In this document: piece after piece, positions 48,201 to 60,230 of the stretch
Layout of the letters: every line of letters starts with the position of its first letter
Position numbering within the stretch: the first letter of the stretch is position 1
The notes under the pieces: model-generated
What the model saw: only the letters and a program-made list of their open reading frames with translations
Databases searched by the model: none
Told to the model about the DNA's origin: nothing
Position numbers and translations under genes: made by a program
DNA from: Blasia pusilla
Taxonomy: Eukaryota > Marchantiophyta > Marchantiopsida > Blasiales
Length of the DNA: 64,000 bases
Assembly: GCA_050084515.1 (NCBI GenBank)
Contig: CM114275.1
Coordinates: 17,732,001 to 17,796,000, forward strand
Reading direction: 5' to 3'

Positions 48201-48665
48201 ATTACCATCAATGGGGCCGACACCAACGCCTGGGAAAGAAGGGGGAATTCTCTCTCACAAAATGGTGAAAGAATGAGGCGCTACCACACCCTCATGAACA
48301 ACTACACATCCATGCAAAGCAAGCCTCCTACATCTTTGCCCCCATTCCCACTAAGTTACGTCATACATTAGCGAGATTCAGATGTGGCTCTCTTGACTGG
48401 AGATTGAGAAAGGAAAATTCTCACGTAAGAAACGAGAGGACAGATTATGTAGATTTTGCAACGCGGGGCTTGTTGATGATGAACATCACTACCTCTTCGA
48501 CTGCATCTTTCACGATCAGATTAGGCTTGACTTCCCGGATCTCTTTGTTCACCGAGCTCCTAGGGTCCTCCCGTTCATCACTAGGCAGAATCAGACTCAG
48601 ATTGCTAAATTCTTGCATAGTTGTGTGAAGACCAGGGACACTCACCTGGCTCTAAGGACCCCTTA
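45252..48665 (+). pseudogene. LINE ORF2: endonuclease, reverse transcriptase, CCHC
   Basis: The first 537 codons are open (45252-46865). The EEP endonuclease shows LIFFAETHEHE, HMHKGNILLVGDFNGRTANT (about 45690), STSVVDYLIGEV and LESDHEPLYFDI (catalytic Asp-His end, about 46080). After a frameshift near 46850 the RT follows: PSNYRTIMMSSLMAKL, LFCCFVDFKKAFDTVPRALL (about 47140), TGVKQGCPLSPTLFGLYIDE (about 47315) and YADDIVLMSEQ after another shift (about 47443). A C-terminal zinc motif, CRFCNAGLVDDEHHYLFDC, lies near 48450. It nicks target DNA and reverse-transcribes in place. At least four frameshifts and several stops. Confidence 0.9.
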
Positions 48666-48764
48666 GGCCCTCGCTGGTGCTTGCTCTCTCTCCAAATTTG
48701 TTGTTAAGTGTCAAAACTAAGTCCCATGGCCCTGTGGGGTCTCCGTGGATAATAAATCTATTCA

Positions 48765-48905
<141 letters not shown>

Positions 48906-48974
48906 ATCTAGCGCCAATTTGGAAAATTAATCCCTTTTTTTGTAGGAAACTAAGCGCGGTGCCAAAAAAAGAAA

Positions 48975-48976
<2 letters not shown>

Positions 48977-49068
<92 letters not shown>
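48977..49068. repeat. (GA)n microsatellite, 92 bp
   Basis: Purine array 73 bp downstream of the (CT)n tract, so the two form an inverted pair able to pair as a stem. Confidence 0.98.
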
Positions 49069-49070
<2 letters not shown>

Positions 49071-50046
49071 CCAATGTTATTTTTTCTGAGTCTCCTCCTA
49101 TGGAACCAAAAAATTCCAAATTTGCGGCGGAGGAATTTCCTTAATAACATCTTGTCATCATATCTATGAAAAGATGTCCCACCTGTCTCGCGTGAGACTG
49201 ATTTTTATCCAGTTTTTTATGTTAAAGAGGCCCACGTGATGACTTACAAACCTCTACCCATAGAAGTTCATGACCCGAATCCCATCTTGAGAATATCATA
49301 TTGCCTTGTACCTAATGAAAGAAGCTCAACAGAGAGTGTGGGCAAACAAAGGTCACGCATCTCAAGGAGGCGAAACAGGACACGTGCTTGTTATTAAGGA
49401 TATTCATGAAGATGATTGAGGTGAGTACGTTGCTCACATTGTCTTAGCACAAGTCTATGTGTTACAAACAATTTATTGAAGGTTCTTTGGTACACTTGGA
49501 TGAAACTTCAAGAAAACTTGCTAAGAAAGACAGTGGATTTTTGACACAATTACTTGTAATAACAATGCTGAAACCTTGAAGAGTTTCTCAAACTTCATAA
49601 TTTGTTGCTACAATAGAAAGCGGAAACTTGAACCTACATCATGAGGAGAGAGTTTTGGTTTGTTATTTTTTTTAATGCATGTATAGATAATAAGGCCATG
49701 CCACTAACATAGATCAATAAATGCATGATCAAATCATGGATGTGATTAATGATTTCTTTTAAGTGAGTTGAAAATGAAACTTGAGTGGAGATTGGACATG
49801 AATGCACTATTATTTTGGTTCCTATGAATTGTCCATGATCTTGTGTGGCTATGATGAAGTCTATCAATTTCTATCATGGAAGTGTAATGTTTTTGAGATT
49901 AGAGTCCACTGGTCAAAACTCTTGTGTGGAGTTAAGAATTCCTACCATGCATATGTCTTGGGATTTACTTGTTCAGAAGAAATATTAATTCTATGTTTCA
50001 ATTTTTTTTACTCATCTATTTGATCTCATCTCCTAGGATGAGGATG
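49069..50046. other. No gene recognised
   Basis: AT-rich spacer; only short chance ORFs on both strands. Confidence 0.45.
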
Positions 50047-51080
50047 TGTCATGCACCTACTACTTTGAACACTAGTTTTGTGTGTCGAATAAGCGTGCAT
50101 TCAACAAGTCACGTTCTCCTTAGTGATCTACACCCAAACACACTTATATCAGCCACAATCTAAATCAATTAGGCTTAAGTATCTCAAGTCTAGGTCTCAG
50201 GTCATCCTTCAAGCTCAACAGATCTAGACGCAATTAGATACCAATCTAACCCCTAATTCCCCCAATAGAGGCAAGTCATTGAAGACTTGGAACAAACTTA
50301 TTTGATAGTCTAGGGACTCAAAACAATACTAGCACTTGGCAATCCTAATTGCCCAATGGATCTCGCACAAGTCTCTTACCAAAATTCAATATTTAAGTCA
50401 CGGATCAAAGTCCGAGATTGACATCCATAACTACACTACTTTCACTTGGCTTGCTGTTAAAATCCCAAAGCCAATCTCTCAATCGGTCTCGTGCCCTTAG
50501 TTCATCCCCATGGCTCCCGAGGTGTGGTTCAAGTTCCAAACACTCTTGGTGACCTTCCCCATTATATGTAGTTCTAGAGAAATCCACTCTCTCCCTTTAT
50601 CCAATGAGTTCCTCTTAGGTTGCTCTTTGTGGTTCACAATCAAAACTATCATTCTCAAAATTTTGGGTCGATTTCCCAAACTTTTGCTTATAGGTTTGTT
50701 GGGATCTTTGGTGGGTTGGAAGCATCTTCTTACAAGCTTTCCAACACCAATCTATTCATCCCAATCGCCTCTTGGATGTAGCCGTTATGACCTAAAATTT
50801 GGAGAACCTTCAAACACTCAATCAACTTCCAAGTTAGGTAATAGTCTCATTGGAGTTCAACTCTTGTGTTACTTAAGCTCTCCTCACGTTCCACTCATTC
50901 TTTGATCATGTTCTTCCAAATCACAACCATCATCCTCTGAGTCGCTCATCTAGACTCTTATCTCATTTCTACAACTCAGGTCTCGCTCATAAGACTTTGA
51001 CGCGTTTCCATCCAAGTGAGAGCCCACTAGGGTTTTGACACTACATGTTTGTTTCATGTTGGGTTATAAGGGCCGCGACA
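50047..51080 (-). repeat. Diverged solo LTR of the G1 group (minus orientation)
   Basis: The minus strand starts TGTCGCGGCCCTTATAACCC (51080) and ends in a TGAATGCACGCTTATTCGAC and GGTGCATGACA region (50047). It has the same block order as the G1 LTR, including CAAGTCTT and GACTTGCC spellings in the middle. No matching target duplication was seen (GGATG left, ACCTA right). It is AT-richer and older than the other G1 LTRs. Confidence 0.7.
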
Positions 51081-53437
51081 ACCTACAAGATGCTTTGTGG
51101 ACGGTTTGATGCTCTACTTTGCCAATGAAGTGTGATGGCTTGCAAGAAATAAATCTCACTTTGAATATTTTGAACAAACGTCTACGTTTTCACTTTTGAG
51201 GGATAAAATTTTTCAATGATATGAGGCATTTTGAATTATTAGTTCTGCAATAGGCTCTCCTATCTTCCTATTTCTTATCTTCCTAATAGAATATCAACCC
51301 CCAACTCTTGTTGTGTCATTAAGTGCAGTTCACTATCATCTCCTAGTGCTATTTGGATTTGAAAAATAATATAGCTCCAACTCGAATTTCTACAATCCCA
51401 ACCTTACAACTGCAGCTCGGCCAAGCAGCACGAGATATGCTCCTAGAGTCCAACCAGACATATTTAGGCGAAATACCAAACAAAGAACTCCCTTGTTTTC
51501 CAATATGACAAGACCAAGAGTCAACCTAGCTGGTGATTGCGCTAACATAGGAATACTTTTGAAAACAAGATTTGTGGAAAGGATATAACACCATGATGTA
51601 CAACATTGGTAGTTGTTAGGTTTGAAATGTAATATTTACATTATACAAGAGTGGGATGAATTTCTTGAATTTAGACATTGGGAGAATGTGAGCTCTATCA
51701 CATTAAGACCCATTGTCCATCCATTTTTGTCATACTAAGTTTGGTTGTCCAATGCCTGTCCTTGTGTACTTTGCAACCCATGGCTCCTACCCTCTAGTTT
51801 GAGTATCTCGAACTATCCTGTACTCTATGATTTGCTTCTTTGACATATTAGGTTGTCACGGTTGGTAATTCTTTTTGTTAGTTTTGGTGTGTGTGAAAGT
51901 GAGAGATTTCCCATTATTCAAGTGTTGTTGTAATGTCAATTGCTTGTTTCGCCACCTAATTTCGTAGGGTGGGAAATCTTGAAAGAGTCTATCCTTATGC
52001 ATGAGTGGAACTCATTTTCATCTATTCATTATAATACTCTATGATCCTCTCTAAAAATTATGTCTCCAAACTTAAGTCACTGGAATGTGTGGTATTCCTC
52101 TGGAATGAGTGACATATATCGTATTGAATCTCATGAACATTATCGCATTTTAGTACTGGAGTCCTTGATATCTCCTGACTGAGTTTTTGTCATGTCATTG
52201 GAAAAAATAAAATCGTGCCCAATTTATCCTTTAGAAACACATCATTTCCACAATCCTAGTGTCAATAGAACCCGAGTTGTGCCCAGTAAATTTGAGTTTG
52301 ATTCCTTGACAAACATGTGTTGTGAGTGCAGCAATTCCAGGTTGGACTCGCAGGTGCTCCATGTAAGAGATCCGTCCACAAGTCACTACCGGCTTTCAGA
52401 AGATGGTAGGTTATGACTAACTGTCTGGGAGATAGCTCGAGAAAATGATGAGGCTCTGAGAGTAGAGCTGTGTGGCATGATTGTGTCTCCAGTCCGACAT
52501 GAACTCTTGCCAACCATTGCTTCAAAACCACCCAGAATGTCATTAGTAAATATTCATGAGAAACACTTACAAACTCACATTACTGTCTTGGACAACTTAA
52601 CCGAACTAGACACGTCTGCACAAGCACTGGATAACGCCATCACCAGGGCTGAAAAAATGAACTCATCATGCAAGGGAACTTAAGACAACAGGGAGAAAAG
52701 ATCCAACTTATCTGAACTCTGACGAGTACAAATAAGGGATTGTGTACATTTGGGCTGGTGCCTCTACAATTGACAAAATGATTCCAATTCAGCTACAATA
52801 TTCCAATTTGATTGAAAGTATTCAACATTAAAAAACATTTAGTTTCTAACAGCCAGGAGTCCAGAACTTGAAAATTCATGCTATTGTCCAGAAGCCTTCA
52901 GTATTTACAATGGTCCCACAATATGTAGGATTTGTCCATAGGTATACCCTAGTCCTTCGTGATTGAACTATATATGAGGGTTCTGTTCTCACCCTGAGAA
53001 GCAGTGATCTTACAAATCATTTCAAGTCGGGAAACCTCAGAAAATAAGTCTCTAACAGGTTTCTTGAAGTTGAAGCTGACATTGATCTCTCGACTCTGAG
53101 GCTACTTCTGTGGAATGTAGCTCCGGTTATTGTCCAACCTGCTTGTAAGTGTCTACAAGGAGAAATAAATGTGATGCCAGTAAAATGCAGAGTACTTCTC
53201 TTCAAATCTGGATCCGCCATGATCCAGTTCTAAAGAGTTACAACAGATTTCCTTGTCAGAAATTGATTTTTTTACCAGCATCAGGTCACCAGCGTTTTCC
53301 CATGAATCTTCCATATCCCACTGTGCACCTTCAGATGGATGCTTCACTGCTGTACCCGGCAATAAATGACCATTGTAGAGCAAAATGGAGCAGGAGCAGT
53401 ACTGGACACAAGGCCCTTTCATAAAGCAGACTGAACA
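51081..53437. other. No gene recognised
   Basis: AT-rich sequence upstream (in plus coordinates) of the membrin stop codon; its right end is the membrin 3' region. I found no exon of another gene and no repeat shared with the rest of the window. Confidence 0.4.
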
Positions 53438-54946
53438 CTACCCGCGAACCCATCTCCATACTGAAATAACAATGGCTATCGTCACAACCATACCTACATA
53501 TGAAATCCATTTGTCCATACGGTGTCGCCGCTCAATAACTCTGAGCACAGAGTTTGACAGTCCAACAGTATTTAGCACATCCAAAGCTTTCCTTTGGGCT
53601 GACTGAAACCACAACAAGAAAACAATGCGTCAGAGAATCATGAGGGATACTCCTTCAACTACTGCACAAAGACAACGACAGTCACCTATCCAGGTCAATT
53701 ACCATCAACTCTCGAGTCAAAGTGTTAATGACCATTTTGACGGAGCAGGTGCAAGAGCCTTGATGAGTTTGAATCCAAACACATAGTTATAGTTGTCATG
53801 CAAGGTGGTCCAACCTGAGCACGATTGTAGCTACCTTACATAAATCAAACGGAATTTTTCCGAGGGGAGTAAGGCACTAGTTCTGTAACGTACGCACACT
53901 ACCATTTCCTCCAAAAAAGTTCAAAGAAAAATTGTCTGAGATTGGTACCTTTAGACGATCTCGCTGCTCTGCATACTTGGCTAGCACCGCAGTCCCCGCG
54001 GCAAAAGCCTCATCCAGCATTCTGGAAGAATTTTTAGCAGATTGCATCGTTTGAGCCTCCTCATCCAGAACTTGCAGAATACTGGCGCTTTCACCCTTCT
54101 GCAAGTTTTAAGCGCTAATTTAAAGCGGAAGTCAATATTCGCAATACGTCCGCCATCGATTTTCTTTGAGTCTTCCAATGACATCAATAGCTACGCATCG
54201 TGACAAGGCATTCCAAGTATGTCTAATTCAGATTTACCATAGGGAATTGCCCCCACGAAAGAGTTCCCACCCGGTGAAAAGACTCGTACTAGGGTTTTGT
54301 AATCAGAGCACATAATCCAACAACTAATTTCAAAATCTAAACCCTATTTGCTGGACTATAGGGGGGAAATCGAATCCCTGTAAAAATAAAACAAAAAATT
54401 CGTCAAACCGGCTTGCGTTTCGAATGTTGCGGCATGGCAAACACAATAGTACTAACCGTTCTACTGAAGAGCTCAGCTCTTTCCTGCGCCTCTACGTGGC
54501 GACGGTGTTGACGTCCCAAATACTTATCCAAACCCAGCTTCAAATACTCCGATTCCTCGGCAACCTGTTCGACCTTGCTGCCCACACCCGTTCCAGACAT
54601 CATGTTTTAGAATTCTACCTAAAGCAGCGTAGTAGGAATAGAGACTGAAATGAGGAAGGAAAGAAGCCGGCGGAGAAAGCTACAGTGCAAAGGGTGAAGG
54701 TCTGCACCGTTTCCAGAGATCTCTCTGAGTCTTCGGCATTTGCTGGCGCCACAAGCGTGCCATCTCGACACTACTCTGCTGCAGCTGAGACAGATCGCGC
54801 TGCACACCCTGCACGAGCTCCGTTCCCACTACTCCACTTCCGCTTTCCAATCGCTCCAAGCGTTCCAAACCATCTCTCACCCTCAGCAGAGCATGCCGAG
54901 CCTGCTGGTACACATCCGAAAGAGTCACAACAGCACCACCCGCCAT
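53438..54946 (-). CDS. MEMB11: Membrin, Golgi Qb-SNARE (4 exons)
   Basis: Vesicle-fusion Qb-SNARE of the ER-Golgi/cis-Golgi. Exons on the minus strand: 54946-54708, 54577-54457, 54098-53949, 53602-53438. All have GT-AG introns and matching phases, giving 224 residues, the usual size (about 225). Exon 1: LSDVYQQARHALLRVRDGLE and KTQRDLWK. Exon 2: KVEQVAEESEYLKLGLDKYL. Exon 3: ILQVLDEEAQTMQSAKNSSR and AEQRDRLK, the SNARE motif with a central Gln. Exon 4: SAQRKALDVLNTVGLSNSVL, RVIERRHRMDKW and a tail anchor ISYVGMVVTIAIVISVWRW ending VRG-TAG. The start MAGGAVVTLSDVY is chosen to match the family; a longer in-frame ATG at 55078 would add 44 unlikely residues. TAG is a true stop here. No damage seen. 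Confidence 0.96.
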
Positions 54947-55439
54947 TTCTTCCTCAATTCTCCAGAGTCTCCCAACAACCCAGCCAGAGTCGATTCGATC
55001 CACAACCAAATCCCAAATCCTCGGCAATGCTCGCTCCGATTCGAAAGACGAGAGAACTCCGGATCCGACTTCAATCAATTATAGCATATTCTCGTACATA
55101 GAGATGCACGCGACAGAAGGGAGTAATATATGCGGGACGCACGTATAAAACTCCGTTACGGCTGCCTTGAAGCGGTCGTCGTGGTAGGCCTGTCCAAAGT
55201 TAAGGTGGTCGTATAACTAAGCCGAGAGCCCCTAAGTAAGCATGGATATCTCCTTCTAATACCGATCCTTATGTCACGGGAGAGAAACAAAATCTTCATA
55301 AGATACGACTTGGGCTTTTGTGTCTTTATAATGACTAGTCATTCATGGTGATATATGATTCATATAAGTCATTAAACTTAGTTATAAAACTAAAGATTTC
55401 TTCTAATTATCATGAGTGCCGTTGGGGAATGTGCATGAG
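54947..55439. other. Membrin 5' leader and spacer
   Basis: Contains the membrin 5' untranslated region and promoter on the minus strand. No clear TATA box. The right end is cut off sharply by the truncated G2 element starting near 55440. Confidence 0.4.
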
Positions 55440-55746
55440 AAAAATTTTAATTGTTCAAGGATAGGTTGACGTACGCGCCCATATTGAGGAGGCCTAGCAA
55501 GGGGCGTCTTTTCGAGTTGCACATAGATTGGAGCATGCTGGGGCTTGGAGCAGTATTCACCCAGCATGACGATGAGGGTAGAGAGTTCGTGGTGGCTTAC
55601 GCTAGTCGCTTGAACAACGTTGTAGAGACAAATTAAGAATAGTTCGTATGAGGGTGAGTGCTTGGTTGCAATGTGAGCTCTCGCGCATTTAAGATGTTAT
55701 TTATTCGGCGGCCCTTTTACCATCATCATTGATCATCAACAACTTA

Positions 55747-57238
55747 TGTCGTGCGCCTACTCTCCTTGAACGTTAATCTTGTTGTTGCGGAAGCCTGCGT
55801 TCAGTAGATCATGCTCTCAACGCTGATCTGCATCCAAACACGCACTCTGGTTAGTCGGGTCTTGGATCAATCAGCCGGCTAACTTTCCGAGTTCTCTTCT
55901 CGGTCTCTCATCAAGCTCAATCAACCTTCCTAGTTTCGCGGTTTACAACACGGGCAAGTCTCGAAAGACTTGCGACAGACTTTCTGGTCGGTTCAGGAAC
56001 CTCAAACGGCGGTTTGCGTCTGGCGGTTCCAACTGACCGATGGACATCCAATGAGTCTCTAACCGAGACTCACACAAAGTGAATCTCGGGTAGGAATCCA
56101 AGTGTGGCGTACAAAGTCCACTCCCTTGGATCAGGTTTGGGTTTCGAGTTCCAACGCCAAACTCCCGTTCCATCCCGTGCCTCTGAGACGCTGTTTGGTG
56201 CTCAAAGTGGGGATTCGTTTTCCAAGCCATCTTGGAGAGACTTCTCCCTTACTAGTACTTATGGGGATCTCCGGGGTTCCCTACATTTAGGGAAAGACAC
56301 CCGGGCCTCTCCAATTGGCCCTCAACTCGATTGCTCTCACAATCGTTTTTGGCTAATATCTCAGTCTGTACTCATGCGTTTGCTAAGATATTTGGTGTGT
56401 TGGAAGCGTCTCAAGATAAGCTTTCCAACGTGCCCTTACTTATCTCGAACACATCTTGGAGCTAAACCTTATGGTCCAAAACACAGTCGAATTCCCCAAA
56501 CGCTAATCGTGTTCCAAAATTGGTTCTCACCTTTTTGGCAACCAATCTTCCAAGACTCAACTCATCTCAAGTCTTGGCTCGTGTTTGGTCTAGATTTCCT
56601 AATCGCGACCACTAACGCATGAAACGCACAACTCTGTTCCGCGTTTCATCTCTTGGACTTTTCCAAGAGACCTTTCCAAACGCCTCTCCAAAGCGTGAAC
56701 ATCGCAGTGTGAGTCCACTTGAGTTCTGATGTTGCGTTTGGCACCTATTTGGTGTTGTTTGGTTATGAGGGTCACGATACTCAACCCAATTGCTCTCATA
56801 GTCATTTTTGGCCAATATCTCAGTCTGTACTTATGCGTTTGCTAAGATCTTTGATGGGTTGGAATCATCTCAAGATAAGCTTTCCAACGTGCTCTTACTT
56901 ATACCGAAAACATCTTGGGGCTAAACGTTATGGTCCAAAACACAGTCAAATTCCCCAAATGCTAGTTGTGTTCCAAAACTGGTTCTCACCTCTTTGGCAA
57001 CCAACCTTCCAAGACTCAACTCATCTCAAGTCTGGGCTCGTGTTTGGTCTAGAATTCCTGGTCGCGACCACTAACGCATGAAACACACAACTCTATTCCG
57101 CGTTTCGTCTCTTGGACTTTTCCAAGAGACCTTTCCAAACGCCTCTCCAAAGCACGAACATCACAGCGTGAGTCCACTTGAGTTCTAATGTTGCGCTTGG
57201 CGCCTATTTGGTGTTGTTTGGTTATGAGGGTCGTGACA
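55747..57238 (-). repeat. G1-family LTR (minus) with 450-bp internal tandem duplication
   Basis: The minus strand starts TGTCACGACCCTCATAACCA at 57238 and ends GGCGCACGACA at 55747, flanked by ACTTA (55742-55746) and ACCTA (57239-57243), a one-mismatch 5-bp duplication. Bases 56337-56788 and 56789-57238 are direct copies: both hold GAGACCTTTCCAAACGCCTC-type and TTGGTGTTGTTTGGTTATGA blocks in plus or minus spelling. The LTR is thus 1.49 kb rather than about 1.0 kb. Confidence 0.85.
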
Positions 57239-58863
57239 ACCTAAGTGGTTGATGGAGTCTGACAAGCTTACAATGAAGCTTCCGAGGTGGGCTTTGTTGT
57301 TGCAGGAGTATGATTTGCAAGAAGTAAATTGACCTAGGACACTCAACCAAGATGTAGATGGGTTGAGTCATAACCCATGCTCAAGTCAGCGAGATGCAAC
57401 TAGAGCTCGGTGGCATGGAGAGAGTGATGAAGAGTTGGTGTCAAGATGGCACGCGTCCGCCTATTTAGGCTTGTTGGCTTTGGAGAGTCAAATTGTTGGG
57501 ACTTCACTGGAGAGGTCTGATGGAGAGTCCTTAGATCTAGAGGCCGGTGAGGAGGCGACAAGTGATCAAGATATTCACAAGGATAGATTAGTCTTGGAGT
57601 ATGTGCGTACAAGCAGCATCGCTAGTACAATGGGTGCTAGAGAGCAGGATCGGATCCTACTGCGAGCCACGCTGTTTCGGTCGGAGGGAACACATGTGTT
57701 ACGAGTTTAGGAGGCTCGTAGAATACGTATAGTGCCTCATCCTTTGCAGAGAGCACGTCTAGTGCATCATACCCACGACAAGTTGGATCACTTTTGAGTG
57801 AAGATGACATACAACTTGCTCCATATACAATATTAGTAGCGAGACATGCAAAGTGATGTTCAGTAGTTTGTTGCATGGTGTGTGATTGGGTTCGGGCATC
57901 ATTCAATGCTCCAACCCCACAATTGCATCCACTAAAGATCATGGGTTTAGGTTATAAATGGAGTTTTGATTTTGCAAACCTCTATCTTTGATAGAATGCC
58001 ATAGTCGTTATGTGTTGGTGATGGTCGAGCACTTCTCGAAGTGGATAGAGTTGGTTGCTTTGCCTGACAAAGCGAGTGAGGGAGTAGCATATACCTTCTA
58101 AGATCGAGTGCTCTATCATTATGGTGCACCAGTTGAGGTATTGACAGACTAGGTTTCATATGGAGTTTCTGGCCTTGTATGATCAGGCATTGATCGACCA
58201 CTACACCACTTCATGAGATCATCCAAAGGCGGATGGACTAGTAGAGGTGGTTATGAAAACGGTGAAGAGAGGTTTATACAAGTCTGGCTTGCAAAGATTT
58301 CACTTAGGAGATTGGGAACTATAGTTGTCGTTGTAAGCGATGGGATGTAGATCCAACAAGCACGCATCCTTAGTGTCTTTCTCACCGTGTCTGTTGCTTT
58401 ATGGCCGAGAGCCAGATTTATCTACGATTATTCGTCGAGATGTTGGTGAGGTGTTTAACCTCGATGATCATGATGTATTGATGGGAGCATGTTCTTAGAG
58501 GTTGAGTTGTTTCAAAGAGTGATGCCCATGATATTTGAAAACTTGACGATTGCACAACATCGACATACGTTGAGATATGCGGCTATTCGAGGAGGTGGTT
58601 ATCGAACAACTATCTAGATATTTCATCTAGGAGAGTATGTGTACTTGCAGAAGACGGCAACCACGACGTTGGATGTGACTCTAGGACAAAATATCTTTAT
58701 AGTGCGTGAGGTTTTGCCATCTGGTGCATGTTCTCTTATTGAAGGGACGCGATGGTAAGGTTTGGAAGGACCATGTGCGTCATTTTGTGCCATGTGATCT
58801 TCCTAACATTAACGATACAGTTGATCCAAGATTAGCAGTAGTTCCTACAAGCTTACGTTGTAT

Positions 58864-58990
58864 GTTGTATGGTTCAGCCCGTGGTGCAGCCACTATGCTA
58901 ATCTGTGATGGATGTTCGAGAGGATGGCATATGGCATGTGTGACGCCATCTCTTACTAGGGCTCCTCCGAGATGATGGATGTGCTGGAGA
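58864..58990 (+). other. PHD-like finger, G2 copy 2
   Basis: CDGCSRGWHMAC then VTPSLTRAPP, stop (TGA, likely from CGA), WMCW. The first Cys pair is lost (YGSAR). Confidence 0.65.
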
Positions 58991-59177
58991 TCCATATAGA
59001 GTATGTAGTTATAGATTCTAGCTTGTGTCTGTAATATGGATGACAGGAAGGCGAGTGACAATGGGGCCACATGAGCACCCGGCCTTTTTGCTCTTAGCAT
59101 CCTAGAGATGTCATGGTAGGTAGGAATAGATGGTTATGTGGAGTTAAAAGGACCTAACCACCAACTAAGGGGGCAAT

Positions 59178-59770
59178 TGGAGATATTTTGGTAATTCTCG
59201 TCTCAATGCTTGGATGCCATGAGTTAGCATAGGATCGTGTGTGTTTGTGTGTGTGTTAGGTGACAACAATGTATGTTGTGCAACGATGTGTATGCGCGCG
59301 ACAAATGTTATGTTTTTTAGGATAGATCGATAAGATCTAGTAGAGAGCCTTCGCAGATAGTGGAGAACAACCTCAGCAGGTTGAGGGTGATCTTTTGAGG
59401 CCACGTGTAACCTAAGAGAGCAAGTTTCCCCTTTGTTTCGGCTCATTTGGAGCTATATAGAGAAACTTACTATTTAGGGTAAATTCCCATATTATGTGAA
59501 TTGACTTTCCATTTTGGGAAGTGGCCCTTGACCTCCTATAGCAGGTCAAGATCCAAGGAGGTAACCTGGGAACATAGGTTATCGTGGAGAGAGCTTGGGA
59601 GAGGGAAGGGGGTATGCCTCCAAGAGAGAGAGCTTGAGAGCTCATTCTCTCTTTGTTGAACCTCTTGGCATGAGGCCGCGGAGCTATGGTCCTCACTGCC
59701 TTGTGCGTGTAACCCAAGCCTCTCATTAGGAGAGTGGGCTTGGTTTGACATGAGAAAGAGATGGAATGGG
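59178..59770 (+). repeat. G2 3' LTR
   Basis: It starts TGGAGATATTTTGG after CTAAGGGGGCAAT and follows copy 2 of G2 pol. It shares the GTGTGTTTGTGTGTGTG tract, ATGTGTATGCGCGCGA and CTTGAGAGCTCATTCTCTCT blocks with 12263-12916. It is cut at its right end by a minus-strand G3-type LTR. Confidence 0.8.
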
Positions 59771-59774
59771 GTGC

Positions 59775-60230
59775 TCAAGAGAGGTGCTTCTTAGGCCCAA
59801 CATGAGAAAGATGGCTTGGGAGCAGTATTCACCTCTCTTAGAGCCTTGGGAAGAGCCAAAAGGCTCTTCCCCCAAAAATCATCATCCCATCGGTAACATG
59901 GTGTGCAGGTTATCGGATGATCATTGACTCGGTCAATGAATCACCTGACTAACTAAGACAAAAATAGAGAAGTCATCATAAGCAATTTTCCCGATGCAAA
60001 AGACTAGTCGCCAACCTCATCCGACATCTTTAGACAAAATTTCACCAAAACAACATGTTGACCCTCTATGTTGTCAACGTGGTAGAACTCTACCTATTGG
60101 CTAACTAAGATGTGACATTTTGCGCATACACATCACTACATAATCCACATTGTTGGTCGTATCTACACACCACATAACACCGATCTTCCCAATATAGAGG
60201 TCGATCCACTTATAAACAAAATATATATGA
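59775..60230 (-). repeat. G3-type LTR (minus)
   Basis: Contains CCCAACATGAGAAAGATGGC, GAGCCAAAAGGCTCTTCC, GTCGCCAACCTCATCCGACA and GCGCATACACATCACTACAT. These match the LTRs at 13538-15008 in the same orientation. Confidence 0.7.

Larger units (their letters stand above)
55440..59060 (+). pseudogene. G2 gypsy pol, copy 2, interrupted by a G1 LTR
   Basis: It starts inside RNase H (KDRLTYAPILRRPSKGRLFE, HIDWSMLGLGAVFTQHDDEG) and is broken at 55746 by a G1 LTR insertion. It resumes at 57239 with LKWLME-type sequence, VDGLSHNPC, ATRARWHGESDEELVSRWH, integrase pieces (MVEHFSKWIELVALPDKASE about 58020) and GDW...LP. It ends with LPNINDTVDPRLAV and the PHD-like CDGCSRGWHMACVTPSL (about 58905). Gag, protease and RT are missing; stops are numerous. 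It supplies the intact codons (CAG at 57302 and 57747) where copy 1 has TAG. Confidence 0.88.
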
